NCBI GenBank assembly: GCA_026874595.1
Contig: CM049313.1
Coordinates: 20,665,508-20,729,507 of the forward strand
Origin: Sipunculus nudus
Lineage: Eukaryota; Annelida; Sipuncula; Golfingiida; Sipunculidae
Direction of reading: 5' to 3'
Length of the DNA: 64,000 nucleotides
Below the pieces are notes generated by a model. The model made no database searches, was not told where the DNA came from, and saw only the letters and a list, made by a program, of their open reading frames with translations. The position numbers and the translations under genes are program-made. Of this stretch, positions 55,567 through 64,000 are shown one piece after another; position 1 is the first letter of the stretch, and each line of letters starts with the position of its first letter.

Positions 55567-57328
55567 GATTGTTGTGTACCGAATGATGTCGCAGATACCA
55601 TTGTCTACCGAGATGTTCTACCTCGGAATTTAATATCTCGTCTTCACGTCTGCTGGCATCCGCATCAGAAATAGGAACCGATCACTCACTTACAGATGCT
55701 GTTCTGGTCTCAAAGCTACATTCTAGATGAATATTGCATTATTTTTTTTCACCAAATCTTACCTTCTTTTATTCAAAACATTTCGGGAAAATAAAAATAT
55801 AATATGAAAATTATAATATAATATAACATTGGGCTAATATTATATTATATTATATTATATTATATTATATTATATTATATTATAATACATTATATTATAT
55901 ATATATAATATATAATAATATATAATAATATATATGATAAAATATAATATAATATTATGTTATATTTTACTACGTTATAATATAGCTAACGCACACAAAC
56001 CACAAATATACGTGTAAATAAGATACTTTTTGTGTGTGTGTACACGTGTTTGTCCAGGAGAACGCACACATATACACATTTCATAATGTGACGATTGCAT
56101 ACATTGTAGCTTACACTTAAATCATATATTTATGGTTTTAATCATAATTTAAAATAATAATAAATACATGTTTGGCATTGTAATGACATTTGCCTAATCT
56201 GCATAAATTGCGAAAATAAGGAAATATAGAGAGCATGTTGAACTAAATACAAAAAATATGGACATTGTCAGCTTTATGAGCCCATTAAGTTCAATTGGGA
56301 ATCATTTTAAAATTGACACTAGCGTTGCTTGAGGCAAATGATCATGTGAAATCCAAGAGTAAATTGGGAATGAATTGGGACAGAATAAACTGTATCAATG
56401 GGAAATGATTTAAATTGATAGAAAATAAAAAATGCAAACCCGGCAGAAACATTTTCAGCTTGGACACTTAGGAATAGGACACTTAGGAATAGTCGAAAGC
56501 ATTGAAGACGCGTTCAACCATTCGAGGCGAGTCCGGGGACATGCCCCTTCCCTTTGGCATGATAATTTTATTCATGTTTTTGGGTGCAAAAATTGTTTTG
56601 TAGATATATTTCATATTATTGACAATGTGTACCATTTTTTTATCTCAAGACGTGTAAATGATTAAAAGATTATTTTTTTTATACTTGAGGTCTTAAAGAA
56701 AAATTTGACCTTTATCCATTACAACGAATGTATGAGTACCAAGTCAAAATAGTGCCTCGGAGGTTACAATAACATGCGATTTATTTATAATAAATATATA
56801 TTTATATAATTTAATTTATTTATAATGTTAAAAAAGAGGAGAAAAATAAACGGAATTACTATATTACAGGGCTGATATGATTTAAATCAAGAGATTTTTT
56901 ATTTCAATTGACTTAATGTTAACTTCAGACATAAGAGACTTTGGTTTGCAATGGATTAGCTCAAGTAAAGCTTTTCTATTCAGCAGGTTATAATTAAAGA
57001 TACCTACATGAAGGATAACTTTTGTGAACTAGGCCATGCAGACTGTGTTTGTGCAGGCTAGAGTGTAATCCTTGTGTGGCAAACATAATTAATGATGAGT
57101 TAATTTTGAGCAGTAAACTAAGTTTTAGGTGAGTAGATAATTTGTGGGACTACACTGGTAATGTATCATCAAAGGGTGTTTATACAGAGGGTGTGGATTA
57201 ATTAAAGGACTAAGCACAGCTCATGCAGTGAGTCCACGTTGAGCTGATTTTAGTCTTACCTTGACAGTTATTATTGTTGTGTTTGATCTTTGCTAAAGAT
57301 TATATCAAAGGCTTTCATGATATCAAAG
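55567..57328 (-). other. 5' flank of HACD3, no other gene seen
   Basis: 55567-55740 precedes the HACD3 start codon and is less AT-rich than the sequence beyond. It is the likely 5' UTR/promoter, without a clear TATA box. 55838-55883 is a TTATA pentanucleotide microsatellite. The rest is AT-rich and unassigned; the short frame at 56432-56665 has no recognisable homology. Confidence 0.5.
55838..55883. repeat. (TTATA)n microsatellite
   Basis: About nine units of the pentanucleotide TATAT/TTATA, followed by irregular TA-rich sequence to about 55980. Confidence 0.93.
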
Positions 57329-57945
57329 ACTCGCTGGAACACAGTTCGTGACTCATTGGACGATTACAGCAAACACTGGGGATCTCTTGTTCAGATTGGT
57401 GCTGACCTGGTTTCACCAAGTGCTCCAGAAAGATAGTACAGTAGAACCCCGCCTTGCGACCATCCCGCAATTGTGACCACCACTACAAATACGACTCTTC
57501 GTGGTCCCGAATATACGATCCAGGTAACTTAGAGTTTCACAAATACGACCACCCCCAAATTACGGCCACTTTGATCAGTCCCGAAGGTGGTCGTTATTGT
57601 GGGGTTCCACTGTATCTGGAAAACATGCAAAATTCGTCAGGCAGCTTGTGATCTGTTTTCAGTTTTTGAAACAGTCGCAGTAGCTCTCAACAAGCCAAAG
57701 TCTGACTCAGCCACTATTGCTGAGGCTGTTGAGGTGTAGCTTGATCTGCTGGATAACATGAAAACTTCTGACAATCCTCAGATTTTGAAAATGGCAAAAA
57801 AAAAAAAAAAAAACAACGCAGTGTCCAAGCCTTAAAAGAAACAACATTTCTGGCTGCCAATATACTGGATCATCGTTACCAAGGCAAGCGTCTGTCACCT
57901 AACCAGGTTGGCCAGGGCTCGGAGATGATCACTCCTGATGTTTAA
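57329..57945 (+). pseudogene. hAT-family transposase relic, split by a MITE
   Basis: From 57329: TRWNTVRDSLDDYSKHWGSL, the hAT-transposase pattern TRWNS--DSL--Y--NW--L. After the MITE: VFETVAVALNKPKSDSATIA and, in another frame, TFLAANILDHRYQGKRLSPN, matching 'PVA-ALDK-Q-D---IA-A' and 'A-ILHP-Y-GKRLS--Q'. Stops (57434, and TAG after AVEV near 57739), a poly-A run (57797-57814) and frame changes show a dead fragment of perhaps a quarter of the protein. Confidence 0.78.
57437..57614. mobile_element. TIR MITE inserted in the hAT relic
   Basis: 178 bp from TACAGTAGAACCCC to GGGGTTCCACTGTA (one mismatch between the ends). The interior has GCGACCA, ATACGACC and GGTGGTCG words. The TA at each edge fits a Tc1/mariner (pogo-like) site. 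hAT similarity stops before it and resumes after it. Confidence 0.85.
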
Positions 57946-58146
57946 GTTTGAAGGAACACTTTCCAATGTTCAAAGTTGATTTAAATAAAAAAGTCGATTT
58001 AAATAAAAAATAAAAAAACATGATATATAATATATTTTAAAAAGTCGATATTTTACCAGCCCTTCTATATTAATATATAATTAGGTTGCTATTTTGCAAT
58101 AAATAATGTGTAAACCTAAAACAAACAGACTAAACCGAGAACAACT

Positions 58147-58620
58147 GAGTAATTTACCTTATTGACCGGTGCCATTCAATTTGTAATGCGAAATCAAGTT
58201 TTAAAAAGTCCAAAAAAAATTTAAAACATTTGACTGAATGAAGACAAAAATAATGATATGATACTGAATGTGTGACAATCAAATGGGTGGGTGGGGACAA
58301 GGCATTTAGTTAATATTATTGTCTTATTTCTCGAAATCATTATTTCTCGGATGTATTTCTTATTTCTCGAGTAATTTACCTTAGTGACCGGTGCCATTCA
58401 ATTTGTAACGCGAAATCAAGTTTTAAAAAGTCCATCAGTATTAATTATTATAAGAAGACTACATTGAATTTAAAACAGTTGACTGAATGAAGACAAAAAT
58501 AATGATATGATACTGAATGTGTGACAATCAAATGGGTGGGTGGGGACAAGGCATTTAGTTAATATTATTGTCTTATTTCTCGAAATCATTATTTCTCGGA
58601 TGTATTTCTTATTTCTCGAA
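58147..58620. repeat. Tandem duplication of about 232 bp
   Basis: Unit 1 (58147-58378) and unit 2 (58379-58620) both run from GAGTAATTTACCTTA through GACCGGTGCCATTCAATTTG and GGGTGGGTGGGGACAAGGCA to TTATTTCTCGA. They are nearly identical except for a 22-bp segment present only in unit 2. The unit ends in short TTATTTCTCGA repeats that could have mediated the duplication. Confidence 0.92.
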
Positions 58621-59454
58621 ATACATGCTTAGCAGTAAATTATTTAGAGGAGATATATATGTCAGATATATATGACTCAATTTTTTTTTTGTTCAAACGA
58701 AGACGAGAATTGTTTAAAAATTATATATTTACATATATTTTATATTTATTCGCATAAAACATTTATACAGTTAGTCAATTCAATGTAAAAATATACCTTG
58801 ACATCAATATCCTTGTTAAGAAAACATTGAGATATACTTATTCAATGGAATATGTTTAAAAACATATTTATAAACTTATTTATATTTTTTATAAGTGTGT
58901 AGAAACTTACTTTGATTTCAATTATCTTGTTGTAAAAATGTTGGAAATCTCAGAAAGACGTTTAACAAAATATATTCAGCGGTATTTACATAAATAATTA
59001 AAGTTTGTTGATACAGTGTAGAAATATATATATCTTATATCAGAACTCAAATTTGGAAAAAATCAGATAGTTTTAAATTTAGTCATTCAAATAATATGTT
59101 GACATATATTAATGCTAACTTAACTATACGCATATGTACATCTGTATAACTCCATTACAGTTTCGGACTACGTGACAGGGCAGTATCACACGCTTCCTCT
59201 CATTTTATATCCTGGCGTCAACCAGGTCCGGTATTAACTGCACCTGCGGGCCCTAGGTGCGTAATCGGCACCATACTACCAAAGAACCCCCGAAAGGGTG
59301 AAGGCCGACCGTGAAAAATCTCACGGCGGGTACTAAAAGATATCCCCTTATGTCGATTAACGTTTAGCCCCTTAAATTAGCACGTCAAAATGACTTAACC
59401 AAGTGCCTCCCCAGACGGGGGGGGGGGGGGGGGGGGGGTGCAAAGCCACGTCTG

Positions 59455-59585
59455 GATCATTCAGGTACCAGAGAATAAAGGAAGCGCCCCCTGTTTTAAC
59501 GCCTAGAATAGCCTACTTCACCATAGGGGCAGCCTATTAATGGGTCACTCAACTTATAGATAAGAGGGGTGGTTGGTAGGTCTGA
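59455..59585 (-). repeat. Dispersed repeat (inverse of 14945-15066)
   Basis: Read on the minus strand it follows the order of 14945-15066: ACCACCCCTCTTAT, TGACCCATTAATAGGCTGCC, CCTGAATGATCC. Confidence 0.65.
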
Positions 59586-62515
59586 TATCTTGCAACGTAA
59601 TTTGACATAGCTGCATGATTCCTTTATCGGTTAACTGTCCTCACGCTTACATTGCTTTTCTTCCTGCCATATTGCTTATTATAAAAAACCTCTTTTACGA
59701 ACATGCACATGACACATTGACCTAACACACTGCGCAGAATCGGACTCACAAGAGTAAATACAATAGCAGTTTAGGTATTAATGCAGTGAAAAGGTTAATG
59801 TAGTCCCTTCAAATATGTTTGATAAATTGTTTCAAGGCAAATCACATAAACATGGGTGATTTTGGTTGTAAGGACTTCATGGTATTAGTAATATTTTATA
59901 ACATGCAAATTTGACATGTGAATAGATGATTACTGGAAATGTAACATTTTTTTATTTTGTAGTTCGCTGCAGTTAATAATGATAGCTGCAGTTTGATGGC
60001 CGGGGAGACATTCTGCGACGCTTGCGGCCTTTGAAAATAGATGGTGTATGGCCCACTCCCAAATAATTCTACAGACTTCGCTACCTACAACTTATCATCA
60101 AATAACAGTCCCAAGATCAATATTTCTATGAAATTTGGCGATGATAGCTGCAGCCATTCCTGTTATAACTATGGTTACAGACAAAAAACATTTTGCATGC
60201 AAAATAAAGAAATAATATCATTTCGCCACCAGCGAAATTCAAAGTTGTTTTATGACAGTATTTCTAAAAGAAACTCAACTAAATTTACTTTAATTTAACT
60301 GCATTGTTATAAGGAAATGAATATTATATTATACGGAAAAAGACACTAGGCTCTTTTTGTTTTGGAAAAGAATTGGTAATAACACATTATTTCATATATT
60401 TGGGAATTGTTGATCATGGATCTGCCTCACAAATAAAAAAGGGAAAGATCACTTTGATTCGCAGAATGAAGGCAGCATAGGTGGCACCACCAAAATTTTT
60501 TTTCTACGTCTCCAAATTTTCCTAGTCGTAGCTTTTGAGTTTGACAATTCACAGATATCTTTTTTTTAATTGACTCACGTTCTCATAAGGTATTCTCGCT
60601 ATAAGTAGGAAACTGGAAATGTTTTACCTGGGAAACATTTTCGACATCAAAGTTTTACGGTTCATAGGTCAAGTTTTAACGATCGATATTTAATATGTGA
60701 CTGGTTTTCAGCTATTTGTGTTACTTTTGTGTCAGTGTCAAAGAGCAGGGCTTTTATTTTACCTGTAACAGGCTTAATAGATGTTTTAGTCAGCTATTCA
60801 ACAGCACATAGTCTAAATTAACACACGTAGATTAAAAAAGAAACAAGCAAGTAGAAATATGATCTTTATATTCAACAAGAAAACTGACAGAAATGTCACT
60901 TCAAACCATACTGCGCTAAAATCGCATGATTTGTAGATAAACTCAAAATGTGGACATTACCCTCTACAGTCTATTACTCACAAAGTATATCGTCAAGATT
61001 AAAGAACATCGGTCCTGCCACAAATATCCGTCTTTACACAAGACCGATTGGTAAAAAATCCTCTGTATAAGTCAAACGTTCGCCCCTTGAGGTTCACAAC
61101 AACACCGAAGTCAGCTCTCGGAAAAAACAAGCATATATCACACGGCTTACCTCATTAACATTATATTACACCGTTTTACTGCGCGGTGCACCCGAAAAAT
61201 GTCTGTGACTAATAAAGTCTCTTTTGATGTAGGCAGAATATAAGTTTATCATATATCGCTGTAGTCGCTGGCATACAGTTGTGCACAGATGTTTCAGAGT
61301 AAGATGCTGACGCTACCAAAATTGCAAATGCGTTGCGGTTTCATGTGGCCATTCTCTCTCTTAAGTTTATAATTTTATCCTCCACGTTTATACATATTCA
61401 TACACCCTTAAGCTAACTCAATGCTAACTCTCAATTATTTTGGACGAGAGATCAAAGAGATCATAATGCACGTGTGAAAAGTGTGAAAAGCATCCAACAC
61501 AAATAAACATAACCGAACCTAGCTATCCTGGAAACAACATTGAAGTCGCTTGACATTACGTCTAATATCTACTCGCACCGATGCTGTATACAAATACAAA
61601 TATAGATTTCACATGTGTATATCTCAAAAGATCTGTTAACAGATTGTACATGAACTTGACGTTATCTATTTATAAGGACACTTGCATCCCATTGACAGCT
61701 CATATTTTAACGTTCAATAATTAATGTGTGATTAGTAAAATCTAACGGCTGTTACATTTTCCGTAATTTTCACCTGGCAAGGTTTCATGTGTTCACAGTA
61801 TTATTGCGCGAAGCGGTCAACTCTTCAGCACTTGGATTGCAACCAGTCTCACTTAACACACAAAGATTATACAAGAACACATGGAAAGTAAAACAATATC
61901 CAATATATTAAAACAAACCATATCAGATAAAAACATCCTCTAAACCACGGCCCTGCAATGCTCAAATTCCATGCGTATAGGTTTATGAAAAAAATGTTAG
62001 TGTCACTACAGATGATAGCTGGTGTCGATTTCCTTCTGGCAAGCATGACCTGGCTTGACCTTATGATAAAAAACTTATGAGCATCTTAAGCCCCCCCCCC
62101 CCCTTGTACACATACAGTCGCGTACAGACGCTACTGTAGCTACCAATGTCCTTCCGGTTCAAAGTGGATCGATGCTCTCATTTACGCAGAGTGTTAATCT
62201 GCACGCTTACTCTAAAAGCGACTAACAGTTTTCTATCTTTGAATTATCCTTGACCAACAATAAACACTGAAGTCCGCCAATAATAACAGCAAATCTTACA
62301 TTTGGTAATACAGCGGATCCATCCCTGCCTGAACCGAAGACACTTACATTGGTTGTATCTGACCTATCTTATAATAACACCTTTGGATTAAGTCAACTTA
62401 GGCGGTTATACTACAAAGGTTTCACTCTATATTTTTACTGTAAGTTTATTTCCCGTGCATGTGATCACACAGAGTACCCGATGAATATTTTACAGCGATG
62501 GAACCCCAATTAACC

Positions 62516-62518
<3 letters not shown>

Positions 62519-62577
<59 letters not shown>
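62519..62577. repeat. (TA)n microsatellite
   Basis: Uninterrupted TA run of about 29 units. Confidence 0.96.
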
Positions 62578-62579
<2 letters not shown>

Positions 62580-63185
62580 TACATGGTATTTAGCATGGTA
62601 ATGACCGTCGGAAGAATAAGTTTACATATACATCAGATACGAATTAAAATCCATTAAAATTGGATTAGGAAGCTGTGTTTGATTTATTTATGATTAAGTA
62701 GGTATAACATCTTATAGGTGAAAGAGAAAATAATTATACTCCGCCCTTGAAGGTTTGGAGCACATCATAATGAACAACTAGTAAAACTCGCTCTTCAGAT
62801 ATAACCCATATGATTTATTCGTTATTTTTAGGCAATGATAAAACCATATAAAGATCAGATAACCAGATAAGCAGCCTTTGTAACTGACTTGTGGTTATAA
62901 ACAAACCCTTGATTTGTGACCTCATCTTGGGTGGAGGTTATAGTTTTACTCGTGTCTGTTATCTTTGACGAGCTGTGTATGTTTGTTTCCCTTTTTCTTG
63001 CTTATGATTTCGGTATATACAAAAAAACAAAGAGCCACTTCAGGGAAACATGAATAGATGTTTCATCAATTAAGGATATATTTTGTTTGTGTTACCATAT
63101 TTATCAAGCAATCTCTTTATGTTAAAGAAAATGTGTTTGAATGATTATGTTGGCTCCACATTAAATCTAGAATATATGTTGATAT

Positions 63186-63192
<7 letters not shown>

Positions 63193-63231
<39 letters not shown>
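63193..63231. repeat. (AT)n microsatellite
   Basis: About 19 units of AT, roughly 95 bp beyond the stop codon of the Toll-like receptor and so probably in its 3' UTR. Confidence 0.95.
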
Positions 63232-63235
<4 letters not shown>

Positions 63236-63324
63236 AAATTGTTTATATTAAGTTACAGCTTAACAGCATGTACAGAGACATGAGTTCCCGACGGACCAAT
63301 TGAATCAGGACTGCCTCTACTACA

Positions 63325-64000
63325 TTATGTATTAAGGGGGTTACGGATTGCCTTGTATATCTTTCTCCAGGCTTCGTGTTGGTCTTGCTCATTTTCGGGC
63401 CACATAAGGTACGTACTTCTTTTCATCATCATGAGAAGGGTTGGTGACAATTTTTCGTTTTGAATTTCTTCCAGGAGCAGTACCACAACCACATCACGCC
63501 CTTCCTCTCGCCCGTGCATCTTCGCTAGTTCCATCTCGAGGCGGCACCAGTGACTCTTGACGAAGTTTTGTGTGAGTAGCAGCAAAGTTTTCCGGCTTCG
63601 ACGTATTGCCTCCCAGATGTTTTCTTCAATTGGCATTCCCCCGATAAAGTCCCTGTCGTGCACGCAGAGTTTTAAACCATGGCCAGTCTCCATGCGATCA
63701 ACAAGTTCTACCACAAAGTCAGCTGAGCTCTCGTGGTAAGCAACAAACGCATCATATTCATAATTTTCTTCATTCACTTCTTGGTATTGTTTTCTTCGCC
63801 GGGTGAACATTAAACACATGTATTTTATTTCCCAGCGATGTCTGTATAAAAACACAGAGACCGCGACAACAAACACGAAGAAACATAATGTAGCCGCTGT
63901 AATAATCAAAATTAGCTTGGAAGAACATTTCTTCTCCAAGAAGGGCAGGATTCTTCGACGAAGTTCACTGAAGTGGACATATGAACTATTGAAAGTGCAT
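63325..64000 (-). CDS. Toll-like receptor, C-terminal part (transmembrane + TIR), runs off the window
   Basis: The frame is open from the window edge to TAA at 63325-63327. After a short extracellular stalk (FSELRRRILPFLEKKC) comes one membrane helix (LILIITAATLCFFVFVVAVS, then VFLY), a basic stop-transfer (RHRWEIKY) and a TIR domain. TIR box 1 is YDAFVAYHESSADFV; box 2 is LCVHDRDFIGGMPIEENI; the distal part has SRKTLLLLTQNFVKSHWC and TYLMWPEN. Family role: pathogen sensing, with TIR-TIR recruitment of MyD88-type adaptors at the cytoplasmic face. The leucine-rich ectodomain lies beyond position 64000. In box 2 the usual RD--PG reads RDFIGG, so the BB-loop proline is replaced by glycine. The whole visible part is a single exon. 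The subfamily cannot be assigned from this fragment. Confidence 0.93.
   Translation of the reverse strand, partial: CTFNSSYVHFSELRRRILPFLEKKCSSKLILIITAATLCFFVFVVAVSVFLYRHRWEIKYMCLMFTRRRKQYQEVNEENYEYDAFVAYHESSADFVVELVDRMETGHGLKLCVHDRDFIGGMPIEENIWEAIRRSRKTLLLLTQNFVKSHWCRLEMELAKMHGREEGRDVVVVLLLEEIQNEKLSPTLLMMMKRSTYLMWPENEQDQHEAWRKIYKAIRNPLNT

Larger units (their letters stand above)
58621..63324. other. Long stretch without a recognised gene
   Basis: 58621-59160 is AT-rich. 59160-59450 is GC-richer (CCCCCGAAAGGGTGAAGGC, TCTCACGGCGGG) and ends in a 22-base G tract (59417-59438). 59455-59585 is the inverse of the repeat at 14945. 60030-60510 resembles the long units at 40980-42960. 60510-62510 shows nothing I can assign. 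AATAAA on the minus strand at 62814-62819 might end the Toll-like receptor transcript, giving a 3' UTR of about 0.5 kb. Confidence 0.5.

Noticed and set aside
56432-56665. Small gene with an internal GHLGI duplication
   Set aside because: The duplication is a short direct repeat of 15 bp in AT-rich sequence. There is no conserved domain and no splice support.
59160-59450. Ribosomal DNA fragment (GC-rich, phrases such as CCCCCGAAAGGGTGAAGG)
   Set aside because: No stretch matched conserved rRNA landmarks that I can recognise.

Overview
The window is eukaryotic: AT-rich, intron-bearing and full of transposon debris, with no bacterial-style gene packing. Two animal genes are readable and both lie on the minus strand. 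One is a complete HACD3-type 3-hydroxyacyl-CoA dehydratase (CS domain plus PTPLA domain) in ten exons from 55566 down to 11662. The other is the 3' end of a Toll-like receptor (63325 to the window edge: transmembrane helix plus TIR domain). Two things suggest a lophotrochozoan, most likely a bivalve mollusc: the receptor type, and the dispersed repeat families (ends with GACCCATGGGTC, GGTGGCGCCACC cores, GACGGACGG tails). That assignment is inference.

Layout. 1-1216 and 8427-10154 are two copies of one block about 8.4 kb apart. The second copy carries a 34-bp minisatellite (6505-8469) and a 33-bp minisatellite (9098-9613) that is a single unit in the first copy. Between them lie a (TA)n tract and a CR1/L2-like LINE remnant. 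11662-22274 holds exons 10 to 2 of HACD3, with small MITEs and tandem repeats in the introns. 22275-55476 is the 33.2-kb first intron, a dense collection of mobile elements: a foldback element of nested inverted repeats (27499-29145), a 144-bp tandem repeat (29950-30830), a hAT MITE (31170-31668), a piggyBac-type element with TTAA ends (32202-34224), a 4.8-kb insertion that splits an older repeat (38294-43064), a broken Mutator-like transposase gene itself split by a TIR transposon (44397-46997), and a 2.2-kb element with about 235-bp CpG-rich inverted repeats and a 10-bp target duplication (51663-53868). Exon 1 sits at 55477-55566. Beyond it are a hAT transposase relic, a tandem duplication, roughly 4.7 kb with no recognised gene, and the Toll-like receptor.

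The two genes are not functionally linked as far as the sequence shows. HACD3 should act in the ER membrane in very-long-chain fatty acid elongation; the receptor signals through its cytoplasmic TIR domain. I see no CRISPR array, bacterial-type operon or evident new enzymatic system. The least ordinary structures are the long-TIR element at 51663-53868, the foldback element at 27499-29145, the piggyBac-type element with paired X-box palindromes, and the duplicated minisatellite block at the left edge.
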